Positions 1-8,562 are shown, numbered from the stretch's first letter. The stretch: 14,923 nucleotides of DNA from Candidatus Cloacimonas sp. SDB (GCA_001412425.1 LKUH01000393.1:1-14923); one strand, 5' to 3'. Notes: a model not told the origin generated them from the sequence alone. Numbers and translations: made by a program.

Positions 1-279
1 GATAGTGGTGAAGTGATCAAACATGGTCACATAACTCGTAAGGGCAATAAGATAGCCAGAACGACGCTTGTTCAGGATGCCCTGGCGATGTTAAAATACA
101 AAGAAGGTCCTTTAAAAGGCTTTTATAATGGTGTGAAATACCGAGGTGGAACGGGTAAAGCAATCATTGCTTTAGCTCGTAAGATATGTACGATAATGTT
201 TGTATTGTTGAAAAGACGTATGGAATTTGATGCTTTGATCTATAAACGTATTGAGATAGAATTAGCCACAGCATCATAA
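1..279 (+). CDS. IS110-family transposase, C-terminal fragment (cut by window edge)
   Basis: The reading frame is open from the first base (DSGEVIKHGHITRKGNK...) to a TAA at 277-279, so the 5' part lies outside the window. The remaining ~92 residues match the C-terminal Transposase_20 region of IS110-family transposases. Visible hallmarks are a GHITRKGNK block followed by a helix (ARTTLVQDALAML), then RGGTGKAIIALARK and a hydrophobic helix ending at LLKRRMEFD. IS110 enzymes are DEDD/Ser recombinases that mobilise elements lacking ordinary terminal inverted repeats, guided by a bridge RNA from a non-coding end. The catalytic N-terminal DEDD half cannot be seen, so intactness cannot be judged. 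Only 80 bp separates its stop from the next gene, so the right end of the element must lie very close to that gene. Family assignment is fairly secure; whether it is IS110 or IS1111 subgroup is open. Confidence 0.85.
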   Translation, partial: DSGEVIKHGHITRKGNKIARTTLVQDALAMLKYKEGPLKGFYNGVKYRGGTGKAIIALARKICTIMFVLLKRRMEFDALIYKRIEIELATAS

Positions 280-348
280 AATAAGATGAAAGTTGTAAAT
301 AGTTGAAAAATAAAGAGTGAGTGACAATTATCGTTGACGTCATTCATT

Positions 349-354
349 GGAGGG
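349..354 (+). promoter_or_regulatory. Shine-Dalgarno that fixes the start of the giant exported protein
   Basis: GGAGGG lies 5 nt before the ATG at 360. It supports initiation there rather than at the in-frame GTG at 321, which lacks such a site and would put 13 non-signal residues ahead of the signal peptide. Confidence 0.85.
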
Positions 355-359
355 TTATT

Positions 360-3300
360 ATGAAAATTGGGCAAATTTTTACTAAACCTTTCATTCTCCT
401 CAACATTTTTTTGATAATTTTGTTTATTCCCCTTCTGGAAGCACAAACAGGTGATCAATTCCGAAAAAACTTATTTCAGAAAATAGACAGTCTTATTGAA
501 AAAGCTGATCAGGAAAATGCAGAGATTCTGGCACCGCTGAGCTATTCAGAAGGTTTGGAACATTACCGCCAGGCAGAGCAGATGTACGAAAAGGGAGGTA
601 ATCTCAAGAAAATCGAATCAAATCTGGCGGAGGCAGAATACTATTTTTCCATCAGTATTGAATCAGCAAAAGTTTCCAGGATAGCTTTAAAAGATATCTT
701 GGAAATGCGCTCGGTAATTTTACAAAACAAATTTAACGAAATGGCTCCGAAAAGTTTCAGTAAAGCAGAAAAAGAATTAATGAACACTGCAAAGAAAATT
801 GAGCAGGGCGACTTTGATGCTGGCAGAAAAAGATCTGGCAAAATAGCCGAACTTTACAGAGAAACAACCATATCAGCCTATAAAGACGGCTATCTGAAAC
901 AAGCTGAAAAAAGTCTGGAAAGAAGAGCTGATGAGCTTTATATCACAGAATATCGCCAATCAAAAAAGCAATTGAAAGATGCAGGTAAATGGCTTGATGA
1001 TCAGGATAACGACGGATTTCGAATCAATGATTTCATTTTGGAAGCAGATTCCAGGATAGGCTCCATTACAGGTGTTCTCTATCCCGCCTGGTACAGAAAT
1101 ATGCCGGATACACTGCTGCTGGGAGAATTTGAATTGATTGTAAACCAGTATGATGATAAAGGGCAGTACGATTTTACTACCAATACAACCTCCGGAGCAT
1201 CAGGAACCGCTCAGGTACATTTTAATTGTGGACTTCATTTTTTCCTGCCGGCATTTACAGGAACTGCTCAATTTATAACCCAGCCGTTTACAGTAGTGGA
1301 AATTGTAGAAGATCCCCTTTATGAAATTTCAGTTATGGAAGCCCGCAAATTTAAACCTGAAGTTGTAACCGGTAGTGAAATTTCCATTCCCCTCGTAAAA
1401 GAGAGCGTCGATAAATTCGGCATTTTGAAAGCTAGAGATCAATTACTGGGAACATTTGAGCCCTTGCCCCCTAAAAGCGGAATAACGGTGAAATTTGAAA
1501 ATGCAACCATTTCACCGGGAGATAGACTTACGCTGGGTGATATGATCTCTGGCTCTGCCGCTTACCCGACGAATCCCGCCTTTCCGGAAGTACCGGCAAA
1601 ACTTTTTGTGGAAGGATTCCGGATCGCAATGGACAGCCTTTATATAGATAATACCGGAGCAGTAGCAAACGCTAGACTTCATTTACCGGTATCCATAATT
1701 GATGGCGCAGGATGTAGCCCGGCAATTATTGACCTTGGTTCGATCAGCATCTCTCCGGATTGCCAGTTTTATAAAGAGATGCCCGACTCAACCTTCGGAC
1801 CTTTCATTACAGATAAAACCGGTATGATCTTTGCTGGCCAAGGAATTATTGTCGATTTCAACAAAGTTTATTCTCCTTCCGGTTACTCTCTGGATGCAGA
1901 CTGGCGTGGAGTAATTTTACAGAGCGGCCAGACAATCGCTGCTAGTTCAGGTTCAGTAATTTCCAATTCCGGATATTTACAGGCGGAATATCGTTTCAAT
2001 AATGGTCTTGTAACCTGGCATGGTTTGAAAGCAAGATTTAATCTTAACGCTGCTTACCAGTTCAATACTCTGGTTCCCTACGATTATACGGTGGCCATGT
2101 CCTCCGGTTATATTGATGTAGACAGCAGTGCAGTGCAATCGGGCCAGATCACCAGTGGTCAGTTGAGAGCGCCGGAAAAAGCAGTTTGCTACTTTTCGCC
2201 GGGGCAACAGCTTACAGCGTACTTTACCAATATGAACATTCAAAAGGATCTGGATCTGGTTGGCAGTGTAACATTAAGTCAGGATATATTCTGGGGCGAG
2301 CTTACCCACAGCGGCAAAGAATTTATTCCTTTCACTGCCAAACCAAATACAAGTTTAACAGATCATGCCTGGTTTTATTTGAATGGTAAAGCAACTGGTA
2401 GATTTGTTCCCCAAAATGATGCAGATTTTCTTAACTCAGTTTTCTGGGGAGATATCGGCACCAAGCTGGAAAATAAACAGATAGCCGGATTAACCATAAT
2501 GCAATTAGCAGAACTGACGATCTATACTCCGGATATATCAGGAACACCTAAAGAACTTAAATTCGTTAATGGAACAGGCTGCTCTCTTTCTCAAACCTGG
2601 ATAAATATAGAAACCCTTGGCATAAACGGACAGATATCCATAAGTCTGAGTTCCAGGAATGAGAAACTGGGAGACGAAAATACTGCCTATTATAAATCCT
2701 CTGTACCCTTTGATATTGATCTTGCCTGCATCAGTCAGAAAGAGCGTTGCTTCTTTCTCAGATTTTCCAGCAGTGCCCTTTATGATTCCGAGTTTCATGG
2801 TATCATAAAACTTAAGGGTGCCTGTAACACCACTATTCCTTTTGTGGATCTGGAGCTTACTTCTACAGCTCAACTTGTAGGAGGAGATATTGACCTGAGT
2901 GGTGGTCCTGTTGTACTGGAATACTGGAAAGTTGAGCTGGTGGAAACCAGTCCCGGAGATCCCGCCGGAGCTTTAAGTGTGAGGACGGGACAGATAATTC
3001 TTACTCAGGCGGGAATTAAGGAAGACAGACATTTTGCCAAACCTTTTAAACTAATCTGGGGTGAATTACTGGCAGATGGTAATATGGGAGAATTATTCTT
3101 TGATTATAATTCTGCTGATCAGAAATTTGATGGATTTCTTTTTACACCTCATTATGTGGCACTTTCCGAATATGACACTTCGATTTTGGGTTATCTGGAA
3201 GTCTGCGGAAACAACCATTTTGAATTTTTCGGTTCCAATTATTTAAGCATACAGGATTCTGTTTATGAGGGAACAGATCCAGCCTGGGGCGGCAGAAGTA

Positions 3301-4457
3301 TTGGCATTATTGATAAAGAATCAGACTACTGCGAATCCAGCAACATGAATCTCTCCAAGAACTGGGGTAATGGCGCGTCCATTTTTGATTTTGAGCTGGA
3401 ATATGATAAGAATGATCAGGACGGATTCCTGGGTGAAGGTATTGTTGCCATGCCGGATCATTTCCAGGATAATGTTACAGCCTCTATTCAAATGGATCGT
3501 GATGATACACTAATCGGATTGATCGCCAGCAGTGGTAATAATTTCATGTTGATGGGAGTTGACATTGGGGCTGCAGCTGAAATGTGGGGCTGTATAGATA
3601 TTGAAGGTCAGACCCTTTCCTGTATAATGCTTGGTTTTACACTTGAATCCACTTCCCAAAGCGCTTTTGGACTTTTGGGCGGTGCAGGTGGAATGATCGA
3701 AGCTAAAACAGTTATTAAGCCTACAATCACAACTTTTGCTGCGGCAGGAATGATGTATGTTGATATGGGGCTGGGTGGAAATGTGTCTGTAAGCGGTTCA
3801 ATTTTATTGACCACCGATCAGGCGGCAGGAAGTGTTTATGGCGATCTGCAGGGTGATCTGGATTTCAGCAGTATCTGTGCTGGCCTGGAAGCTAATGGGC
3901 ATATTAACTGGTATTTATCTCCCGTAACTCAATATGTTCAGGGCAGAGCCGGCATAAGTGTGTATGGCAGATCACTGGGAAGTGCAGGTCTAACCGGAGG
4001 CATCTTCATCGGAAATAATGTTCCCAAGAATGAGGTCTGGGTACTTACAGACGGCAGTAATCATTATGCTGTTGACCTTTCGCAATTTCCTTCCCACATA
4101 ACGGGAGTTTACGGATTTGGACAGGTAAGTGTAAGCCTGGATTTCGGTATTTTTGCCGGAGGTATTGAGATCTATGCCGGTCTGGGAGCATTTGTCAATA
4201 TGGAAGGAGTTGAGCTTTGTTCCAGCATGCCGGGAGTGCCTTTGCCGTATATTTTATCTAACTTTGGTGTGAAACTGCATGGTGAAATCCTCTGGGGTCT
4301 GGTATCAGCCTCTGCCTGGTGTAATCTCCAGATCATGGTGGGAGATCCTTTCTACTTCCAGGGTACCTGTGGTCTGGAAGGATGTGTAGCCTGGGTTGTC
4401 TGTGCCAGCGCAGATGTTACAATCACTTTGAATGAAGACGGATTTGACATCGATTAG
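360..4457 (+). CDS. Giant exported beta-rich protein with N-terminal helical tandem repeat (1365 aa), function unknown
   Basis: I do not recognise a named family over the full length. A signal peptide is clear: basic start, hydrophobic stretch at about residues 11-26, likely cleavage after LLEA (residue 28). Residues ~30-210 are helical and contain two copies of a repeat beginning AP-x-S-[YF]-S (A58 and A129, 71 residues apart). This resembles the AP..Y..A pattern of DUF4398-like periplasmic helical domains. A DxDxDG calcium-loop-like motif follows (D214, D216, D218, G219). From ~240 to the end the protein is rich in predicted beta strands, Gly, Ser and aromatics. An [FIL]-W-G motif recurs at W645, W696, W900 and W1312, and five cysteines cluster in the last 80 residues (C1287, C1321, C1337, C1342, C1348). 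There is no C-terminal T9SS tail, LPxTG motif or obvious transmembrane anchor. It is the first gene of a three-gene run, with the next start 10 nt after its stop. A role as a cell-surface or outer-membrane-associated structural protein is inference. Confidence 0.85.
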   Translation: MKIGQIFTKPFILLNIFLIILFIPLLEAQTGDQFRKNLFQKIDSLIEKADQENAEILAPLSYSEGLEHYRQAEQMYEKGGNLKKIESNLAEAEYYFSISIESAKVSRIALKDILEMRSVILQNKFNEMAPKSFSKAEKELMNTAKKIEQGDFDAGRKRSGKIAELYRETTISAYKDGYLKQAEKSLERRADELYITEYRQSKKQLKDAGKWLDDQDNDGFRINDFILEADSRIGSITGVLYPAWYRNMPDTLLLGEFELIVNQYDDKGQYDFTTNTTSGASGTAQVHFNCGLHFFLPAFTGTAQFITQPFTVVEIVEDPLYEISVMEARKFKPEVVTGSEISIPLVKESVDKFGILKARDQLLGTFEPLPPKSGITVKFENATISPGDRLTLGDMISGSAAYPTNPAFPEVPAKLFVEGFRIAMDSLYIDNTGAVANARLHLPVSIIDGAGCSPAIIDLGSISISPDCQFYKEMPDSTFGPFITDKTGMIFAGQGIIVDFNKVYSPSGYSLDADWRGVILQSGQTIAASSGSVISNSGYLQAEYRFNNGLVTWHGLKARFNLNAAYQFNTLVPYDYTVAMSSGYIDVDSSAVQSGQITSGQLRAPEKAVCYFSPGQQLTAYFTNMNIQKDLDLVGSVTLSQDIFWGELTHSGKEFIPFTAKPNTSLTDHAWFYLNGKATGRFVPQNDADFLNSVFWGDIGTKLENKQIAGLTIMQLAELTIYTPDISGTPKELKFVNGTGCSLSQTWINIETLGINGQISISLSSRNEKLGDENTAYYKSSVPFDIDLACISQKERCFFLRFSSSALYDSEFHGIIKLKGACNTTIPFVDLELTSTAQLVGGDIDLSGGPVVLEYWKVELVETSPGDPAGALSVRTGQIILTQAGIKEDRHFAKPFKLIWGELLADGNMGELFFDYNSADQKFDGFLFTPHYVALSEYDTSILGYLEVCGNNHFEFFGSNYLSIQDSVYEGTDPAWGGRSIGIIDKESDYCESSNMNLSKNWGNGASIFDFELEYDKNDQDGFLGEGIVAMPDHFQDNVTASIQMDRDDTLIGLIASSGNNFMLMGVDIGAAAEMWGCIDIEGQTLSCIMLGFTLESTSQSAFGLLGGAGGMIEAKTVIKPTITTFAAAGMMYVDMGLGGNVSVSGSILLTTDQAAGSVYGDLQGDLDFSSICAGLEANGHINWYLSPVTQYVQGRAGISVYGRSLGSAGLTGGIFIGNNVPKNEVWVLTDGSNHYAVDLSQFPSHITGVYGFGQVSVSLDFGIFAGGIEIYAGLGAFVNMEGVELCSSMPGVPLPYILSNFGVKLHGEILWGLVSASAWCNLQIMVGDPFYFQGTCGLEGCVAWVVCASADVTITLNEDGFDID

Positions 4458-4462
4458 GGAGG
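4458..4462 (+). promoter_or_regulatory. Shine-Dalgarno choosing the FnIII-protein start at 4468
   Basis: GGAGG immediately follows the TAG of the preceding gene and lies 5 nt before the ATG at 4468. That is the same spacing as for the first gene of the operon. The adjacent in-frame ATG at 4465 would leave only 2 nt, and the in-frame ATG at 4432 lies inside the upstream gene with no ribosome site. Confidence 0.75.
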
Positions 4463-4467
4463 AAATG

Positions 4468-6903
4468 ATGAAAAATTTTATTAAATATTACCGGAAATCG
4501 ATCTTTATGATAACAGTTTTAGTTTTTACATTTTTTAATCTTTTATTAGCTGAGATGGAATTGATCATCCTGACGAAAGATGCTCCTCCCGGCAGAAAAA
4601 CTCAAATAAATTTTGTCTGGAACGGAATAGAAGATATTGAAGGAATAAATATCTACAGAAAAACATCTCCGCTGGAAAAATATTCACGCAATCCAATTAA
4701 TGAAGTTCCTGTTAAACTAATGGAGGACTGTGAAGCCATAGGCGACATAATTGTTAGAGGTTCAGAGGAATGGCAGATCCTGTCCAGCCTTCCCTGGGAG
4801 CAGACCAGACCGTTGAAAGGAGATGGCATTTTCCGTGATCCCGGTTTTCCCATCAGACCGGCAGGTTTCAATCCCTGTGTACTTGCCTCTCTTGATTCTT
4901 CTTCGGAGCTTTGGGATGAGATCCAATTCTTAGCACGGCGGTTTCATAATATTTCTCTGGTATTGGGGCAAGCATACGTCGACAGCGATGTAACTGCCGG
5001 CACCACTTATTTCTATGAATTCAAAGCACTTTCGGAGGGCAGTGAAACCTTACTTAAAGCCACCGGACCAATCCTGGCTGGCACCAGTATTCCACTACCA
5101 TCACCGGTTAATCTACAGGTTGCAGCCGGAGACAGTGAAGTACTTATTACCTGGGATGAAGTTGAAAATGCCTTTGGTTATAATGTTTATAGAAGGGTTG
5201 TTCCCCATGGTACAGCTGTTAAAATCAATGATGCTCCTGTGATGGCGGTAATAACCCAGGATCTGGAAGGAAATCCCCTTTCAGAAACAATGGGTTTTAT
5301 TGATTTCAGGCGCTGGGACGAAACTGGCATGCCCCTTACGCACGATGTTGATGGTTCGCCAGTTGCAGGACCTGTAAATGGTATTCATTACCAGTATCAG
5401 GTCGTTGCACTGGATGGTCTGGAACAACCTGGAAATCCCAGTGGTTTCTCGGCAACAGTGATGCCGGAAGATACTACTCCACCCGGACTACCGGGAGATC
5501 TTTCTGTTGAAGCTGTGGGTCAAACTCTGAAAATAACCTGGAGCAAAGTTACAAAAGATAAATACGGCAGAATTGAAATGGATGGGATCAGCGGATATAA
5601 CATATACCGTTCTGAAAGCCAGAACTCACCTGTTCAGCAAAAATTAAACCTCGCCCTTATTCCCCAACCGGCAGGAACCGAAGTTGAGATAATTGACAGT
5701 GATCCGGCGATCATTTCTCATTATGGAGAAAAAGAATTTTATTATCGCATAGATTGTACCGATGTTCATGGTAATAAGGGTGAAAAATCTTCCACAGCTT
5801 CAGGTTTTGTACCAGATATTTATCCTCCTGATCCTCCCGAAAATACCAGTGCAGAAGGATATCAGGAATTCATAAGATCTTTCTGGGATCTTAATATAGA
5901 ACCGGATATTTATTCTTATGAGATTTACCGCAGCCTTTGTCATCTGGGAGAATGGCTGGATCCGCGGGAACAGGAGAGAAAGGAAATTACCAGTGGAGAT
6001 TTTGTGCTGGTGGGAGAGATCACACATCAGGAAGCTGCCGAGCTGGCAGCAGGCACTGGACAACCTTACTGGGATGATTACACCGTACCAACCGAATCTC
6101 CTTTATGCTATGCTTACTGGATAAAAGCAAGAGATGAAAGCCAGAATTTAAGTGGAAACTGGCCTTATCCCTCGCTGGATGAAAAGAAGCTGATCGTCTG
6201 TCAGAGACTGAGAGATGAAACACCTCCGCCCCCGCCAATAATCACAGCAGTTCAAGCCAGAGATGAAGCTATCTATCTGGAATGGATAGCAGCTCCCAGT
6301 CAGGATTTAGGTGTTTTTCATATTTACAGATCACTGCAGGAGGACTCTGATTACACCTGGATAGGCGGAATCACGGTTGAAGAACCTCCCACTCCACCGG
6401 TAGATCTGTCAGAACCTTTTGCACCTGCATCTCCCTGCAGTTGTGATATTATTCCCCTGGTTGCTCACGAGGGAATGAACGCCGGATTTTTCTATGATAA
6501 AAAAGTCGATCCTAAAACCGTCTATTACTATAAAGTCCTTTCCGTAGATCAGAACGGTAATGAGAGCAGTATTAATGAAGCTATTCCTTACAGTTCTTTT
6601 ACTTTTAAATTTTCAGGACCTTCTCAACCTCAGATCACTTCCATTGAAAACCTGAGTGATGATTGCGGACTGGACATCAGATGGATACCTCAGTTCCAGG
6701 CTGCGATTCATTTAGGCTATATCGTGTTTAGAAGTTCATCTGAAACGGGAATTTTCAGACAGATCAGCCCTTTACTGAACACTTCCCAATATACAGATAA
6801 AACTGTGAACAAGGGTATTAATTACTGGTACAAGATTCAATCTCTTGATCTGGAAGGCAGGCCTTCACTGCTGTCAAATTCCTACCAGGCAAAATGTGAA
6901 TAG
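4468..6903 (+). CDS. Exported protein of about six fibronectin type III-like modules (811 aa)
   Basis: An N-terminal signal peptide or signal anchor is present (basic MKNFIKYYRK, hydrophobic residues ~11-28, possible cleavage after LLLA). The rest is a chain of FnIII-like beta-sandwich modules, at about 30-205, 210-332, 338-448, 452-570, 586-708 and 718-811. Each has the paired signature of a strand ending in [IV][YF]R (INIYRK, YNVYRR, YNIYRS, YEIYRS, FHIYRS, YIVFRS) and a later tyrosine-rich strand (YFYEFKA, YQYQVVA, FYYRIDC, AYWIKAR, YYYKVLS, YWYKIQS). Several modules are much longer than a canonical ~90-residue FnIII because of inserts between those strands. Modules 3 to 5 are preceded by TPPGLP-, YPPDPP- or TPPPPP-type linkers. 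FnIII chains act as spacers or protein/carbohydrate-binding arms outside the cell. No catalytic domain or T9SS tail is visible. It sits between the giant beta-rich protein and the peptidase-like protein, with 10-12 nt gaps, so co-expression is very likely. Confidence 0.88.
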   Translation: MKNFIKYYRKSIFMITVLVFTFFNLLLAEMELIILTKDAPPGRKTQINFVWNGIEDIEGINIYRKTSPLEKYSRNPINEVPVKLMEDCEAIGDIIVRGSEEWQILSSLPWEQTRPLKGDGIFRDPGFPIRPAGFNPCVLASLDSSSELWDEIQFLARRFHNISLVLGQAYVDSDVTAGTTYFYEFKALSEGSETLLKATGPILAGTSIPLPSPVNLQVAAGDSEVLITWDEVENAFGYNVYRRVVPHGTAVKINDAPVMAVITQDLEGNPLSETMGFIDFRRWDETGMPLTHDVDGSPVAGPVNGIHYQYQVVALDGLEQPGNPSGFSATVMPEDTTPPGLPGDLSVEAVGQTLKITWSKVTKDKYGRIEMDGISGYNIYRSESQNSPVQQKLNLALIPQPAGTEVEIIDSDPAIISHYGEKEFYYRIDCTDVHGNKGEKSSTASGFVPDIYPPDPPENTSAEGYQEFIRSFWDLNIEPDIYSYEIYRSLCHLGEWLDPREQERKEITSGDFVLVGEITHQEAAELAAGTGQPYWDDYTVPTESPLCYAYWIKARDESQNLSGNWPYPSLDEKKLIVCQRLRDETPPPPPIITAVQARDEAIYLEWIAAPSQDLGVFHIYRSLQEDSDYTWIGGITVEEPPTPPVDLSEPFAPASPCSCDIIPLVAHEGMNAGFFYDKKVDPKTVYYYKVLSVDQNGNESSINEAIPYSSFTFKFSGPSQPQITSIENLSDDCGLDIRWIPQFQAAIHLGYIVFRSSSETGIFRQISPLLNTSQYTDKTVNKGINYWYKIQSLDLEGRPSLLSNSYQAKCE

Positions 6904-6915
6904 AAGGGGGATAGA

Positions 6916-8508
6916 ATGAAAAAAATATACTTGATTTTTATTGTGATCATCTTGATTTTTCCCCGTTTAAATGCTCAGTATCAACCCAATCCCGACGGCT
7001 GGAATTTTTATAATTATTTAATGACCACAGATGAAGATGAGTTGTGGGATATTTTCAGTAAAGCTTTTTTGGGTGTTGCTGAAACCAGAGCTCAGGCAAG
7101 TGTTGATGATGTTACTTTTTATGATCTGGTCATAGCAAATTATGCCGGTCATGCCAGCTGCTTCGGAATGTCTCTGCTCAGCCTGATCTGCTATCATGAA
7201 GGAGGCCATCTGGGCGTATGCGGTCCGGCCTATCAATATGAGGGTGGACTGACAGTACATGACGGACCTGATCTTGATGTTGTCAGAGAATCGATCTCCA
7301 TAATGCATCTGCGGCAGCTTTCCCAACCCATGATCAGTAAACTGATTGATCTTTTCAATGATACTAACTGGAATGATCCTGAGTATGCTTATAATCAGAT
7401 CAAGACTTCCCTGGCCAGCCATGATTATCCGTTGTTATCTTTCATGCCTTCCAGTATAGAAGCTATTGAAGCTCTGGGCGAAGGTGCTGAAGCTCATACT
7501 GTTGTCCCTTTTTCCACTTCCGAAACTGCAACTCACTATCGCATCTTTATTTACGATCCCAATTTTCCCTATAGTGAAAATACCGATTTCTATTCCGGCG
7601 CCACTCAAAGAAATTATATCGATATACAGAAATCGGGCTGGACTCATGACTGGAAATACCCGGCAGATTACAATCCTTCTGATCCTGACAGTTACGGCTG
7701 GAATGGCAGCACTTCAGGACCATGGACTTTTCTGGCGACCAATGTTTCCGATGCAAAATACAAAGATAATCATCCCTTAAGTGCTGGTTACCTTACCGGG
7801 CAGTTAGGAACTTTAATTTTCAGTAGCGGAGGTTCCGCTGAACAGATTGAAGATGAAGAGGGCAGAAAATTTTTCAAAGGATCGGGATCTTCTCTGGAGC
7901 TGGAAAAAGATCCTGCAAAGAAAACAGATAATATCATAAAGTGGCCTTTCTTTCACGGTAAAGGAGAAACAGAAGAGCTGTATTTTATTAAAGATGTCAG
8001 TGGAAAGGACTACAATATTGACATAGCTTCCAGAAGTTCAGGTTATGAATGCCAGTTCTTATTAAAAGGAAAGAGTGTTTCTTTGAATGTAGGAAGAGGA
8101 TCAGCCGGAAAAGATAATCTGAAATTGAAAACAATTGGTACGTTAAATCAGACCATTGAGATATCTTCAGAGCGAGAACTGAAGGAAGTCGAAATGGAAT
8201 TTACTGTAAGACTTCCGGATGGAAAAACAGATAGAAAATTCATCATTTCCGATCTCAATATTAAAGAACGGTCACCGGTCTCCATCAAAGTAACAGATAT
8301 GAACAGGTCTCTACAGGTGGAAAGTACTGAAACATCCCTTGAATATCTGCTGGAATTAAAGCAGATAAGCAGGGATTCCGAAATAAAAATGGCACCCAAA
8401 CGAGTAACTGTTCCCAAAGGGCAAATACAGATTGTACAGCCCCGTGACTGGAATAAACTGGAGGCCGAAGAACTGGAGATAAAAGAAAGGGAAATTATCA
8501 GAAAATAA
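6916..8508 (+). CDS. Exported papain-fold cysteine peptidase-like protein (530 aa)
   Basis: The start follows AAGGGGG (6904-6910) by 5 nt, and the gap to the upstream stop is 12 nt. A signal peptide is obvious, with cleavage after RLNA (residue 20). Residues ~70-300 carry what looks like the active-site arrangement of papain-like/C39-like peptidases. The likely nucleophile is Cys82 in SCFGMS at the head of a hydrophobic helix. The likely His194 lies in AHTVVPF, followed by an aromatic strand, FIYDPN, that could supply Asp214 or Asn216. The order Cys-His-Asp/Asn fits the fold and is the main basis of the call. An HEGGH string at residues 94-98 resembles a zinc-site HExxH but is probably coincidental. 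Residues ~310-530 are a charged, beta-rich C-terminal region that I do not recognise, ending in a Glu/Lys-rich tail with no sorting signal. By context it could mature or attach the two large exported neighbours, or be a pseudo-enzyme. The function is inferred from motifs only. Confidence 0.75.
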   Translation: MKKIYLIFIVIILIFPRLNAQYQPNPDGWNFYNYLMTTDEDELWDIFSKAFLGVAETRAQASVDDVTFYDLVIANYAGHASCFGMSLLSLICYHEGGHLGVCGPAYQYEGGLTVHDGPDLDVVRESISIMHLRQLSQPMISKLIDLFNDTNWNDPEYAYNQIKTSLASHDYPLLSFMPSSIEAIEALGEGAEAHTVVPFSTSETATHYRIFIYDPNFPYSENTDFYSGATQRNYIDIQKSGWTHDWKYPADYNPSDPDSYGWNGSTSGPWTFLATNVSDAKYKDNHPLSAGYLTGQLGTLIFSSGGSAEQIEDEEGRKFFKGSGSSLELEKDPAKKTDNIIKWPFFHGKGETEELYFIKDVSGKDYNIDIASRSSGYECQFLLKGKSVSLNVGRGSAGKDNLKLKTIGTLNQTIEISSERELKEVEMEFTVRLPDGKTDRKFIISDLNIKERSPVSIKVTDMNRSLQVESTETSLEYLLELKQISRDSEIKMAPKRVTVPKGQIQIVQPRDWNKLEAEELEIKEREIIRK

Positions 8509-8542
8509 TTTTTAAACATATAGCTTTTTAAAAAAATCTTCC

Positions 8543-8562
8543 TTATAATCACAAGATTATAA
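8543..8562. promoter_or_regulatory. Inverted repeat A in the spacer upstream of the TrmB-like gene
   Basis: TTATAATCACAAGATTATAA is a perfect 8-bp inverted repeat around an ACAA loop, 34 bp after the stop of the peptidase-like gene. It contains two TATAAT strings, one in each arm region. No T-run follows on the plus strand, so it is a poor terminator. It could be a weak hairpin, a promoter -10 region or an operator. AT-richness makes chance occurrence possible. Confidence 0.4.

Noticed and set aside
335..342. TGACGTCA palindrome just before the giant-protein ribosome site
   Set aside because: A single 8-bp palindrome that does not extend further; expected by chance and not repeated elsewhere in the window.
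321..359. Upstream GTG start extending the giant protein by 13 residues
   Set aside because: No ribosome site precedes it and it would bury the signal peptide; GGAGGG with 5-nt spacing points to the ATG at 360.
4432..4467. Upstream ATG start for the FnIII protein overlapping the previous gene
   Set aside because: It lacks a ribosome site and adds polar residues before the signal peptide; GGAGG at 4458-4462 supports 4468.
7018..7422. 134-codon open frame on the minus strand
   Set aside because: Antisense to the catalytic-motif region of the peptidase-like gene, whose plus-strand reading is strongly supported.
8509..8540. Terminator after the three-gene operon (TTTTTAAAAAAA region)
   Set aside because: The only pairing is A/T, with no GC stem and no following T-run in proper position; read-through into the TrmB operon cannot be excluded.
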